DNA of 59,207 nt from an uncultured Eubacteriales bacterium (lineage in GTDB: Bacteria; Bacillota; Clostridia; Oscillospirales; CAG-272): NCBI GenBank assembly GCA_948467545.1, contig CAOKER010000015.1, positions 1 to 59,207 of the forward strand, given 5' to 3'. The notes beneath the pieces are model-generated. The model saw only the letters and a program-made list of their open reading frames with translations. It was not told where the DNA came from and made no database searches. Positions 44,461 through 51,161 of the stretch are shown one piece after another; the first letter of the stretch is position 1, and every line of letters starts with the position of its first letter. Both the position numbers and the translations under genes were made by a program.

Positions 44461-44634
44461 TCATTCTGCTTCTGCAGGAGCATTTACAGGACATACCTCT
44501 GCGCAAGCACCACAAGAGAGGCATTCGTCAGCATTGATCTCATACTTCTGATCTCCCTCTGAAATTGCCCCTACAGGACATTCGCTCGCGCATGCGCCGC
44601 ATGAAATACATGCATCACTGATTTTATATGCCAT
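44461..44634 (-). CDS. 2[4Fe-4S] ferredoxin, clostridial type
   Basis: A 57-residue protein, MAYKISDACISCGACASEC to the end, with two perfect C-x2-C-x2-C-x3-CP motifs (Cys9/12/15/19 and Cys38/41/44/48). This is the classical low-potential clostridial ferredoxin that carries electrons from pyruvate oxidation to hydrogenases such as the HydA encoded here. GGAGGTG lies directly upstream at good spacing, and a fully consensus extended promoter (44668-44696) and a terminator bracket the gene, so it should be a strongly expressed monocistron. It stands between yaaT and yabB in an otherwise conserved cluster. Confidence 0.96.
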   Translation of the reverse strand: MAYKISDACISCGACASECPVGAISEGDQKYEINADECLSCGACAEVCPVNAPAEAE

Positions 44635-44667
44635 TCTAAAACACCTCCAAATTATTTTACCTCAGCT

Positions 44668-44696
44668 ATTATAGCACACTTATACGACAATGTCAA
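44668..44696 (-). promoter_or_regulatory. Perfect extended consensus promoter of the ferredoxin gene
   Basis: Minus strand TTGACA (44696-44691), 17 bases ending in TGC, TATAAT (44673-44668). Every element is at consensus. The expected start near 44661 leaves a leader of about 27 nt. Confidence 0.88.
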
Positions 44697-45012
44697 ATAC
44701 AAATTACGATTTTATACATGTAAATTCTTTCATTTTAGAACATTTATAATACCATTTTCCAAATACATTCCCATACAACCGTCAAAAGGCTTCACAAAGA
44801 ATCATAAAATTAATATAAATCTTAAAGTACGATTATGACACTCTGTTTCGTCAGAAGATTGTACTGTACCGACGCCGAAAAATATAGCGCTGCAGTGCGG
44901 CTTATTGAACTGGAATAAATTATCTGCCCTATATCCGTACAGGCACACGAATGCCTCATAATACAACTACGATTTATACAGCCTCAATCAGTTATTAACT
45001 AACCTTTAATTT
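44697..45012. other. Intergenic region between yaaT and the ferredoxin gene
   Basis: I see no gene. An AGGCA/TGCCT minihairpin near 44951-44970 lies just after the yaaT stop but lacks a T tail. The rest is AT-rich. Confidence 0.35.
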
Positions 45013-46716
45013 TCAATTCTTTTTTTTATTGTGTCTTTTCAAATTTCCGGCCGACTTTTTATTATTCATGCTCTTTCTCCTGCGCACAAATTTTCCGGTT
45101 CTGGATGATTTAACAGTTTCGTCATATAATTCAAAGTCGTCATATTCTGCGTCTGCTCTTAATTTTTCAAACGACTGGGACGCCGCAGGATAAAATTTCA
45201 CCGATTGCTTTCCTTCTGTATATCCTTTCGGTGTCTGCCCATTCTGTAGCTGTTTTTCGTCAGAGCACATCCTTGACAGCACTGATTTAGACTGTTGTTT
45301 CTTTGACATCTGAGCCTTAGAAACAGATGCCTGTACCTTTGATGATTTTATCTTTGACGGCAACTCGTTCTGAATCTGCGCTTTTTCGGAACAAGATTTA
45401 TTTGATTGCTTGGTCAAAGAATCCGTACGCGCCATTTTTCCCCTGCTGCCGTCATTTTTTTCATACGATTCTCTTAATTCGATCTTATCTTCTTTATCAC
45501 CTTTAACTCTTTTTTCATCTTTTTCGGAAGCCTCTGCGATTTCCGCTAAAAACTCTTTTACCGTCTTACCCTTTATAACATTAATTTCATCGCGGCTAAA
45601 AACCTTCAATAAAGTATCGTTATTATTTCTAAGCTCTACCTTTACCATACCGGCAAGCGGTACCGTTTCCCGTACAATTCCTTCTCCTTCAGGAGTGGAA
45701 ACAACAGAGTCGACCTTAGGTGTTTTTTTAATTTCCTCACTGTAGGTATCATATTCATAACGCAGGCAGCACATAAGCCTTCCGCATGCCCCTGATATTT
45801 TAGATGAATTCAGAGAGAGGTTTTGTTCCTTTGCCATTTTGATTGAAACCTGAACAAAATCGGAAAGAAAAGAATGGCAGCAAAACGGTCTGCCGCATAT
45901 TCCGAGACCTCCCATAAGTTTTGCTTCGTCCCTAATACCAATCTGGCGAAGCTCAATTCTTGTACGAAAAATAGATGCAAGGTCCTTTACAAGATCGCGA
46001 AAATCCACCCGCTCATCAGATGTAAAATAAAAAATAAGCTTTGTGTTGTCAAATGTATATTCGGCATCCACAAGCTTCATATCAAGATTGTGAAGTGCAA
46101 TTTTTTCAACGCAGGCATTAAATGCCTCAATTTCAAGCTTCAAATTTTCATGATGATGCTGCTCATCCTCATTCGTCGCAATTCTTAAAACTTTGCGGAG
46201 AGGAAGAACCACTTCGGCTCCCCTCACAACACGGTTAGGATATACTACTGTACCGTACTCCAGTCCCCGTGCAGTCTCTACAATAACATGGTCATCTCTT
46301 TGAAAAACGTTTCCGTCCACATCAAAATAGTATATCTTTCCGATTTTTTTAAAAATTACTCCGATAACCTCATAGTCCGCATTTATATCCGCAGTATATT
46401 CCTCATTGTCCGAGATCCCTGCATTATAGCCGTCCAAGGCGGTATCATCCATATAATCCGAACCTTTAATAACGGAGCCGAAATACTCCTCCTCGTTCCG
46501 CTCTTTAGCCGAACCGTAAACGGCTCTCTCGTCAGGTTCCGACTTATCTGCATTTTTCTCTGCTGCGGCAGATACCCTTTTTCTCTTTGTATATTTATGA
46601 CTTCTGCGTTTTGATTTTATATTATTAGTTTCGGATTTTTTATTGTATTTTTCACCGGAAGTCTCAGACTGCCGGGAAGTATCCTCCGAACCTGATACAT
46701 TTATAAATTCTTCCAT
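45013..46716 (-). CDS. ricT: PSP1-domain protein YaaT/RicT with long disordered tails
   Basis: A 567-residue protein, about twice the usual length. Residues near 115-395 form the PSP1/RicT core with VIGVIFKKIGKIYYFD, RTRIELRQIGIRDEAKLMGG and the Cys motifs CGRPFCC and CGRLMCC. In Bacillus, RicT with RicA and RicF forms a [4Fe-4S] complex that promotes RNA processing by RNase Y and affects sporulation and competence. Here the N-terminus (about 95 residues) and C-terminus (about 150 residues) are highly charged, rich in K, S, E and R and probably disordered. RicA and RicF are not in the window. holB lies directly upstream, as usual. Confidence 0.9.
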   Translation of the reverse strand: MEEFINVSGSEDTSRQSETSGEKYNKKSETNNIKSKRRSHKYTKRKRVSAAAEKNADKSEPDERAVYGSAKERNEEEYFGSVIKGSDYMDDTALDGYNAGISDNEEYTADINADYEVIGVIFKKIGKIYYFDVDGNVFQRDDHVIVETARGLEYGTVVYPNRVVRGAEVVLPLRKVLRIATNEDEQHHHENLKLEIEAFNACVEKIALHNLDMKLVDAEYTFDNTKLIFYFTSDERVDFRDLVKDLASIFRTRIELRQIGIRDEAKLMGGLGICGRPFCCHSFLSDFVQVSIKMAKEQNLSLNSSKISGACGRLMCCLRYEYDTYSEEIKKTPKVDSVVSTPEGEGIVRETVPLAGMVKVELRNNNDTLLKVFSRDEINVIKGKTVKEFLAEIAEASEKDEKRVKGDKEDKIELRESYEKNDGSRGKMARTDSLTKQSNKSCSEKAQIQNELPSKIKSSKVQASVSKAQMSKKQQSKSVLSRMCSDEKQLQNGQTPKGYTEGKQSVKFYPAASQSFEKLRADAEYDDFELYDETVKSSRTGKFVRRRKSMNNKKSAGNLKRHNKKKN

Positions 46717-46770
46717 TGATTATGACCATACCTTTCGTACACACTCAAAGTCTTGTCCGGTTTCACATGC

Positions 46771-47817
46771 TCAGCATGCAATTTTTCTGAGCCGATATGA
46801 CAGCTCAGTCAATATTTGTCTTACATTACCGTTTTGAAGAAGGCGTTCCGAAAACGAAGAAAAAGCATATCCGCACTGCATAAGTTCAGACATTGATAAT
46901 CTTTGCGCGATTAACGCGGCCTCATTTTTCGATTCATAAAAGCAGAGTTTTTCCGACAAGCACTTGGCTCCCGTATCATCTTCTTTTCCGGCCATCATAG
47001 CAGCTTTGCACAAAATCAAATCACGAACAGCTAAAACAGAAAAAGACAGCAAAAGAGAAATTCTGCTCCTGTCTGATCCAAGGCTGTTTACACAAAACGT
47101 AAGAGGGGCACTTCTTCTCCCCGCTATACACTCCACAAGCTCAGCCGCCTTCTGCATAGTATTTCTGTCAGCCGAAGCGGAATTACGCTCTCCTGTGTCC
47201 GATTCTCCGCACATTTCAAGAGCCTTTCCAATTCTGCCGTCCGAAGCTCTGACAATTGCATCAAACGCCTGCGGATCTCTGGAAAAAAGATAAGAACCTC
47301 TTTTATCGGCTTTTAAATAGCTCTTTATACTTTCATCATCACACCGCAGCATTCTAAGCGTCGACGCACGTGAACGCACAGTAGGAAGCAGAGCAGAAGC
47401 ATTTTCGCAAAGCATAAGAAAATACACTTCCGACGGAGGCTCTTCAAGAAGCTTCAGAAACGCATTCTGAGCCTGAACGGTCATAAAATCCGCGTTTTCT
47501 ATAATTGTCATTTTAAAATCAAGCTCATTTGGCGTAACCGACGAAAGATACCCAAGTTCTCGAACCATTTCTATACCTATTGTCTTACGTCCGCTCGGAA
47601 TTCCGAACACTCTAATATCAGGGCAAAGTCCGCCTTTTATACGCTTAAGGCCCCTCTCGTCAAAACCTGCCATGGCGGCTGCCATATCAAAAGCCAATGT
47701 ATGTTTGCCGATGCCGGCGGCACCCTCAATTATGTAGCCGTGAGCAAGGGTCCCCTCCCTTATTTCCCTGGACAGAAGAGCCCTCAGCTTATCGTTTCCG
47801 ACGAGCCTTTCAAACAT
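46771..47817 (-). CDS. holB: DNA polymerase III delta' subunit
   Basis: The 348-residue clamp-loader subunit has the AAA+ N-terminus FERLVGNDKLRALL, Walker A EGAAGIGKHTLA, the sensor region IIENADFMTVQAQNAFLKLLEEPP and the SRASTLRML arginine segment. Delta' opens the sliding clamp together with delta and DnaX proteins. The four-Cys zinc module of typical delta' between Walker A and B is reduced to one Cys here (GGLCPD). It is the first gene of the minus-strand holB-yaaT block, with a consensus promoter and a dyad at its transcription start. Confidence 0.9.
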   Translation of the reverse strand: MFERLVGNDKLRALLSREIREGTLAHGYIIEGAAGIGKHTLAFDMAAAMAGFDERGLKRIKGGLCPDIRVFGIPSGRKTIGIEMVRELGYLSSVTPNELDFKMTIIENADFMTVQAQNAFLKLLEEPPSEVYFLMLCENASALLPTVRSRASTLRMLRCDDESIKSYLKADKRGSYLFSRDPQAFDAIVRASDGRIGKALEMCGESDTGERNSASADRNTMQKAAELVECIAGRRSAPLTFCVNSLGSDRSRISLLLSFSVLAVRDLILCKAAMMAGKEDDTGAKCLSEKLCFYESKNEAALIAQRLSMSELMQCGYAFSSFSERLLQNGNVRQILTELSYRLRKIAC

Positions 47818-47891
47818 TAACCGAATTTTCCCTTCCGAATTTAATACAAATTGTATATTATATCCGCACTATGCGGAAAAACAAAACTTAC

Positions 47892-47916
47892 ATCTTAAAG
47901 TATTATGCTTTAAGAT
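47892..47916. promoter_or_regulatory. Perfect 9-bp dyad at the holB transcription start
   Basis: ATCTTAAAG-N7-CTTTAAGAT abuts the -10 box of the holB promoter and covers the predicted start near 47910. It could be an operator or a 5' mRNA-stabilising hairpin. Confidence 0.45.
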
Positions 47917-47945
47917 ATTATACCATACTATAATACTTTTGTCAA
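47917..47945 (-). promoter_or_regulatory. holB-yaaT promoter
   Basis: Minus strand TTGACA (47945-47940), 17 bases, TATAAT (47922-47917), full consensus. It drives holB and probably yaaT. Confidence 0.85.
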
Positions 47946-48092
47946 ACCAAACACATATAAATTCCCTGTTACGGCTATTATTGATATATTATTATTTTCA
48001 TCACAAAAACGTAAAAAATATATGATAATATAAAATAAAAATGATTAATCATTATATGTGATTCTCATATGTAAAAGGATATTCTATAGACC

Positions 48093-48521
48093 ATGAAAGT
48101 TAAAAAGACCATCTCCGCAATAATTTATCAGGCGTGCTTATTTTTTACACTTCTAACGCTTATATCACAGGCTGTCGTCACTTTATCGGGATTCACTACT
48201 CTTATTCTTACATTTAAAACGTTAATAGCATTTTTTGTTTTTTCTTTGTTATTGTCTGCCCTTAACCGCATATTTTATATAAAATCTTTTGGAATCGGAT
48301 TAAAATTATTTCTTCATTACATTGGATTTTTGATCAGCTTTTTAGTCATATTCCTCGTAATCATATCCGGAAAATCAAATACAGCAGGCGCTTTGATTAC
48401 ATGCTTTATTCTCAGCATTTTATACTTTATAATTGCGGGTATTGCCTTAATTGTCCGCCACTCGTTAAGAAAAAATGAAAAAGAAAGCAAAAAATACGAA
48501 AATGTTTTTATTGGAAAATAA
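48093..48521 (+). CDS. Small four-helix integral membrane protein, unknown function
   Basis: The 142-residue product has four strongly hydrophobic segments (about residues 10-32, 40-58, 72-94 and 98-122) and a short charged tail with K and E. The layout is like the DUF3021 family of Firmicutes membrane proteins, but I cannot confirm membership. AAAAGGA lies about 13 bases before the ATG. An AATGATTAATCATT palindrome (48040-48053) lies 40 bases upstream and could be a regulator site. The next gene follows 38 bases later on the same strand, so the two may be co-transcribed. Confidence 0.65.
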   Translation: MKVKKTISAIIYQACLFFTLLTLISQAVVTLSGFTTLILTFKTLIAFFVFSLLLSALNRIFYIKSFGIGLKLFLHYIGFLISFLVIFLVIISGKSNTAGALITCFILSILYFIIAGIALIVRHSLRKNEKESKKYENVFIGK

Positions 48522-48559
48522 AGATTTTCAGTATTATAATATAATAAAGGAGCAGTTTT

Positions 48560-49453
48560 ATGTTTGATATTAAAATCGGAACCTTAATTCCGGCCGAACA
48601 TGCTTTGAAAATGATTCCGCAGCTCAATCCTCTCGGCTTCGAATCATATGAACTAAATTTCGGGACAGCGGAAACCGCCAAAATGGAGCTGAACGAATTC
48701 AGTAAGCAAATTGAAGAAGTACTCGAAGGAAGAAAAATTTCGTCACTCGGTTTTTACTGCAATCCCATAAAAAATGAGGACGAACGCGACGGCATCGCCA
48801 ACTTGATTGAAAACGCACATCTTTTCAAATGTAATTGTATAGGAACATTTGCCGGCGGAAATGAAAAAAAAGTACCGGACGCCATACCCGACTTTGTAAG
48901 AACTTTTAAACCTCTTGTTGAACTTGCAGAAAGCAAAAACGTGAAAATAGGTCTTGAAAACTGCGGAGACGGATGGAACGGAGACACTTACAACATAGCT
49001 TTCTGCCCGGAAGCATGGGAACTTATTTTTAACGAAATTCCAAGCGACAATCTCGGTCTTGAATGGGAGCCGTGCCATGCGCTCATGGCGCTGATAGATC
49101 CAATAGCGCAGCTGCGGAAATGGGCGAAAAAAGTGGTTCACGTACACGGAAAGGATGCCACCGTAGCTTATGATGTTATCCGTGAATACGGCATACGCGG
49201 AATTCACGAGTTTGCTTGGAACCGTACACCCGGATTCGGAGATACAAACTGGGCTGATGTCGTAACCATATTAATACAAAATGGATTTGAAGGTGCGATA
49301 GATATTGAGGGTTATCATGATCCCGTTCATTACGATGATATGGAATGGACGGCACAGGTAACAGCTTTAAATTATCTGAAACGCTGCCGCGGCGGAATTC
49401 AATATACTTGCGGCCCCTGTGAATACCGCGGTTTTAAAGGTAAAAGAAAATAA
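48560..49453 (+). CDS. Sugar phosphate isomerase/epimerase-like TIM barrel
   Basis: A 297-residue xylose isomerase-like barrel with candidate metal ligands at successive strand ends: GLENCGD (Glu), GLEWEPCHA (Glu and His), HVHGKD (His) and AIDIEGYHD (Glu). The C-terminus has a Cys pair (TCGPCEYRG) of unknown role. Enzymes of this group interconvert or epimerise sugars and inositol derivatives with Mn or Co. AAGGAG lies upstream of the ATG. It stands near no obvious pathway gene, so the substrate is unknown. It differs clearly from the other TIM barrel at 286-1173. Confidence 0.8.
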   Translation: MFDIKIGTLIPAEHALKMIPQLNPLGFESYELNFGTAETAKMELNEFSKQIEEVLEGRKISSLGFYCNPIKNEDERDGIANLIENAHLFKCNCIGTFAGGNEKKVPDAIPDFVRTFKPLVELAESKNVKIGLENCGDGWNGDTYNIAFCPEAWELIFNEIPSDNLGLEWEPCHALMALIDPIAQLRKWAKKVVHVHGKDATVAYDVIREYGIRGIHEFAWNRTPGFGDTNWADVVTILIQNGFEGAIDIEGYHDPVHYDDMEWTAQVTALNYLKRCRGGIQYTCGPCEYRGFKGKRK

Positions 49454-49485
49454 ACTTAATTTGCACAAGTTTTCGTACAAATTCT

Positions 49486-49516
49486 GAAAAACCGGCGCCT
49501 TAGGTACCGGTTTTTA
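49486..49516 (+). terminator. Rho-independent terminator after the isomerase-like gene
   Basis: AAAAACCGG / CCGGTTTTT with an inner CCT/AGG pairing, and five T at the end. Confidence 0.75.
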
Positions 49517-49846
49517 AATATTACAAAAAATTGCAAAAAAAGACTATGCAAAACCACAAAAAAGTGTTATAATATAGATAATGTTCTGACATTATATTTT
49601 TTTATACAGTTCTTCGGCGCAAATAAATTCGTTAATGCACAAATTACCGTCATGATATGTGTAGTAATTAATGTACGTATCTCTGTCTAAAATAAAACAA
49701 ATTCTTTGTTTATAGACGTAACAGTTCTGTACGGCAGCATCCAATAAAAACGTATCCGTATTAATATTTCGTGATACATCTCTTTGGTTATAAAAACATG
49801 CATATGCCGAATAAATATTATTAAATGAAAAGGATTGATTTTTTAA
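49517..49846. other. Gene-free stretch with a probable extended -10 promoter
   Basis: TATAAT at 49568-49573, preceded by TGT, is an extended -10 without a good -35. If used, it gives a leader of about 265 nt for the rhodopsin-transducer-like gene. The remainder is AT-rich with no other recognised signal. AAAAGGA at 49828-49834 is the ribosome binding site. Confidence 0.4.
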
Positions 49847-50236
49847 TTGAAAGCATATGGAAAAAAGACATGGCTTATTCCGGATACATTTCTAAGTTCG
49901 GTATCCGGCAAGGGGGAACAGCCAAGCCACGAAGCTATCTGTGTTATAAATACAAGCAGCCGCGACGCACATATAAAAATGACACTTCTGTTCGAACAAA
50001 AAGATTTCCTTGAAGGATTTAACGCAGAATGTCCGTCTATGCGAACAAACCATATCCGTATGGATAAGATAAAATCAAAAGACGGAAGTATGATTCCAAG
50101 AGATACACCATATGCGCTCATTATCGAAAGCGATACGCCGATTGTAGTACAATACAGCCGTCTTGATACATCGAGTACAAATATGGCACTTATGACTACA
50201 ATTGCATACCCTGTTGATGACAATTCCAAATTATGA
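49847..50236 (+). CDS. Anabaena sensory rhodopsin transducer homologue (ASRT, PF07100-like)
   Basis: The 129-residue protein matches the ASRT family throughout: GKKTWLIPDTFLSS, SHEAICVINTSSRDAHIKMTLLFE, RTNHIRMD, IPRDTPYALIIESDTPIVVQYSRLD and ALMTTIAYP. The family is a small beta-barrel tetramer, first known as the soluble partner of a cyanobacterial sensory rhodopsin, but it is widespread in bacteria without rhodopsins, where a carbohydrate-related role has been suggested. No rhodopsin gene is nearby. The start codon is TTG at 49847: an in-frame TAA lies immediately upstream, and AAAAGGA is 12 bases before it. Confidence 0.88.
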   Translation: MKAYGKKTWLIPDTFLSSVSGKGEQPSHEAICVINTSSRDAHIKMTLLFEQKDFLEGFNAECPSMRTNHIRMDKIKSKDGSMIPRDTPYALIIESDTPIVVQYSRLDTSSTNMALMTTIAYPVDDNSKL

Positions 50237-50343
50237 GCATAAATAATATCGGATAATGTCTGAACGGCCGATAAAATTAGGGTATTTTTTATCACGGTAA
50301 CCGAAAAAATCATTTGTTTATTTCGGAATCTTATGATACTTAT

Positions 50344-50379
50344 CCCCGGCGAAACAGAACAAATCATTCTGTATCGGGG
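50344..50379 (+). promoter_or_regulatory. Leader hairpin before the HEAT-repeat gene
   Basis: CCCCG (50344-50348) pairs with CGGGG (50375-50379), and CAGAA (50355-50359) with TTCTG (50367-50371). It ends 40 bases before the gene start. No T tail follows, so it is not a terminator. Confidence 0.4.
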
Positions 50380-50419
50380 CATGTATAAACATTATAACTT
50401 GATTGAAAGGAAACGAAAA

Positions 50420-50806
50420 ATGGGATTACTTGACAGTATTAAGGGAATATTCAGCGGAGCAAAAACGACCGAGGAAAAATTTGCAAAATGGACAGAGGAC
50501 AGAAAGTCATCCAAAATAGAGGCTTATACCGATGAGTCTGTAGAAAAGGAAATCCGTCTTCTCGCTATAAAGGCACTTGCGGATATTTCACGCGATGAGC
50601 TTGCAGTGAATACATGCATGAAACTCATTACCGATGATGATAATGATATAAAGCTTGCGGCTTGTGAATCACTCAAAAAAATCGGAACAAAGCGCGAAGT
50701 AGACAGACTGTATTATGTTGAAACAACAGAACAAGATCCGGACGTAAAAAAAGCGCTTCTCGCGGCAGCGGTAAGCTCTAAGGAGCGTTCTCCGAGATTT
50801 CTTTAA
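50420..50806 (+). CDS. Small HEAT-repeat protein
   Basis: The 128-residue protein starts at ATG 50420 (MGLLDSIKGIF), preceded by GAAAGGAAA; the open frame runs further upstream but without a good ribosome binding site. Two or three HEAT-like helical repeats are visible: EIRLLAIKALADISRDELAVNTCMKL split across one unit, IKLAACESLKKIG and VKKALLAAAV. HEAT repeats make protein-binding surfaces; no partner can be named. It stands alone between the ASRT-like gene and parC and is fully cytoplasmic. Confidence 0.75.
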   Translation: MGLLDSIKGIFSGAKTTEEKFAKWTEDRKSSKIEAYTDESVEKEIRLLAIKALADISRDELAVNTCMKLITDDDNDIKLAACESLKKIGTKREVDRLYYVETTEQDPDVKKALLAAAVSSKERSPRFL

Positions 50807-51078
50807 TATTATATTATTTATAAGAGGCGCAAGTCTGTCATAAAGCGTTTGCAACGGAGTATTGTATCCCGCACTGAAAAATCAAGAAAAATAAACACTG
50901 ACTTTGAGACAGACATCCGACTGCCGTATATCTTCTGTCAGTCATATCTGCCAATCGTATTACTTTATAAGACGTACAGCTGTCAGACACTTCATAAAAT
51001 AGTGACAAACATCTTCACTCAGTTATATTTTTATTTCGGTACAGTTATCATTATTCGCAATATTGTTTTTACATTAAA

Positions 51079-51115
51079 TTTTTCCCTCCGGAGTCCAAAC
51101 CGCCGGAGGGAAAAA
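51079..51115 (+). promoter_or_regulatory. Strong hairpin in the parC leader
   Basis: A 13-base perfect stem (51079-51091 with 51103-51115) with an 11-base loop. T precedes and A follows the stem on both strands, so it is not an intrinsic terminator. It lies 46 bases before parC. The rest of 50807-51161 shows no gene. Confidence 0.45.
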
Positions 51116-51161
51116 TATACACTAAATAATAAACGTATAAGAGAGGACAAGCTTTAAAAAG

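Noticed and set aside
44246..44524. 92-codon minus-strand frame across the ferredoxin 3' end
   Set aside because: It is a shadow frame; the ferredoxin and yabB frames explain the sequence.
51079..51115. Hairpin read as an intrinsic terminator before parC
   Set aside because: On both strands the stem is followed by A, not T, so it cannot act as a standard terminator.
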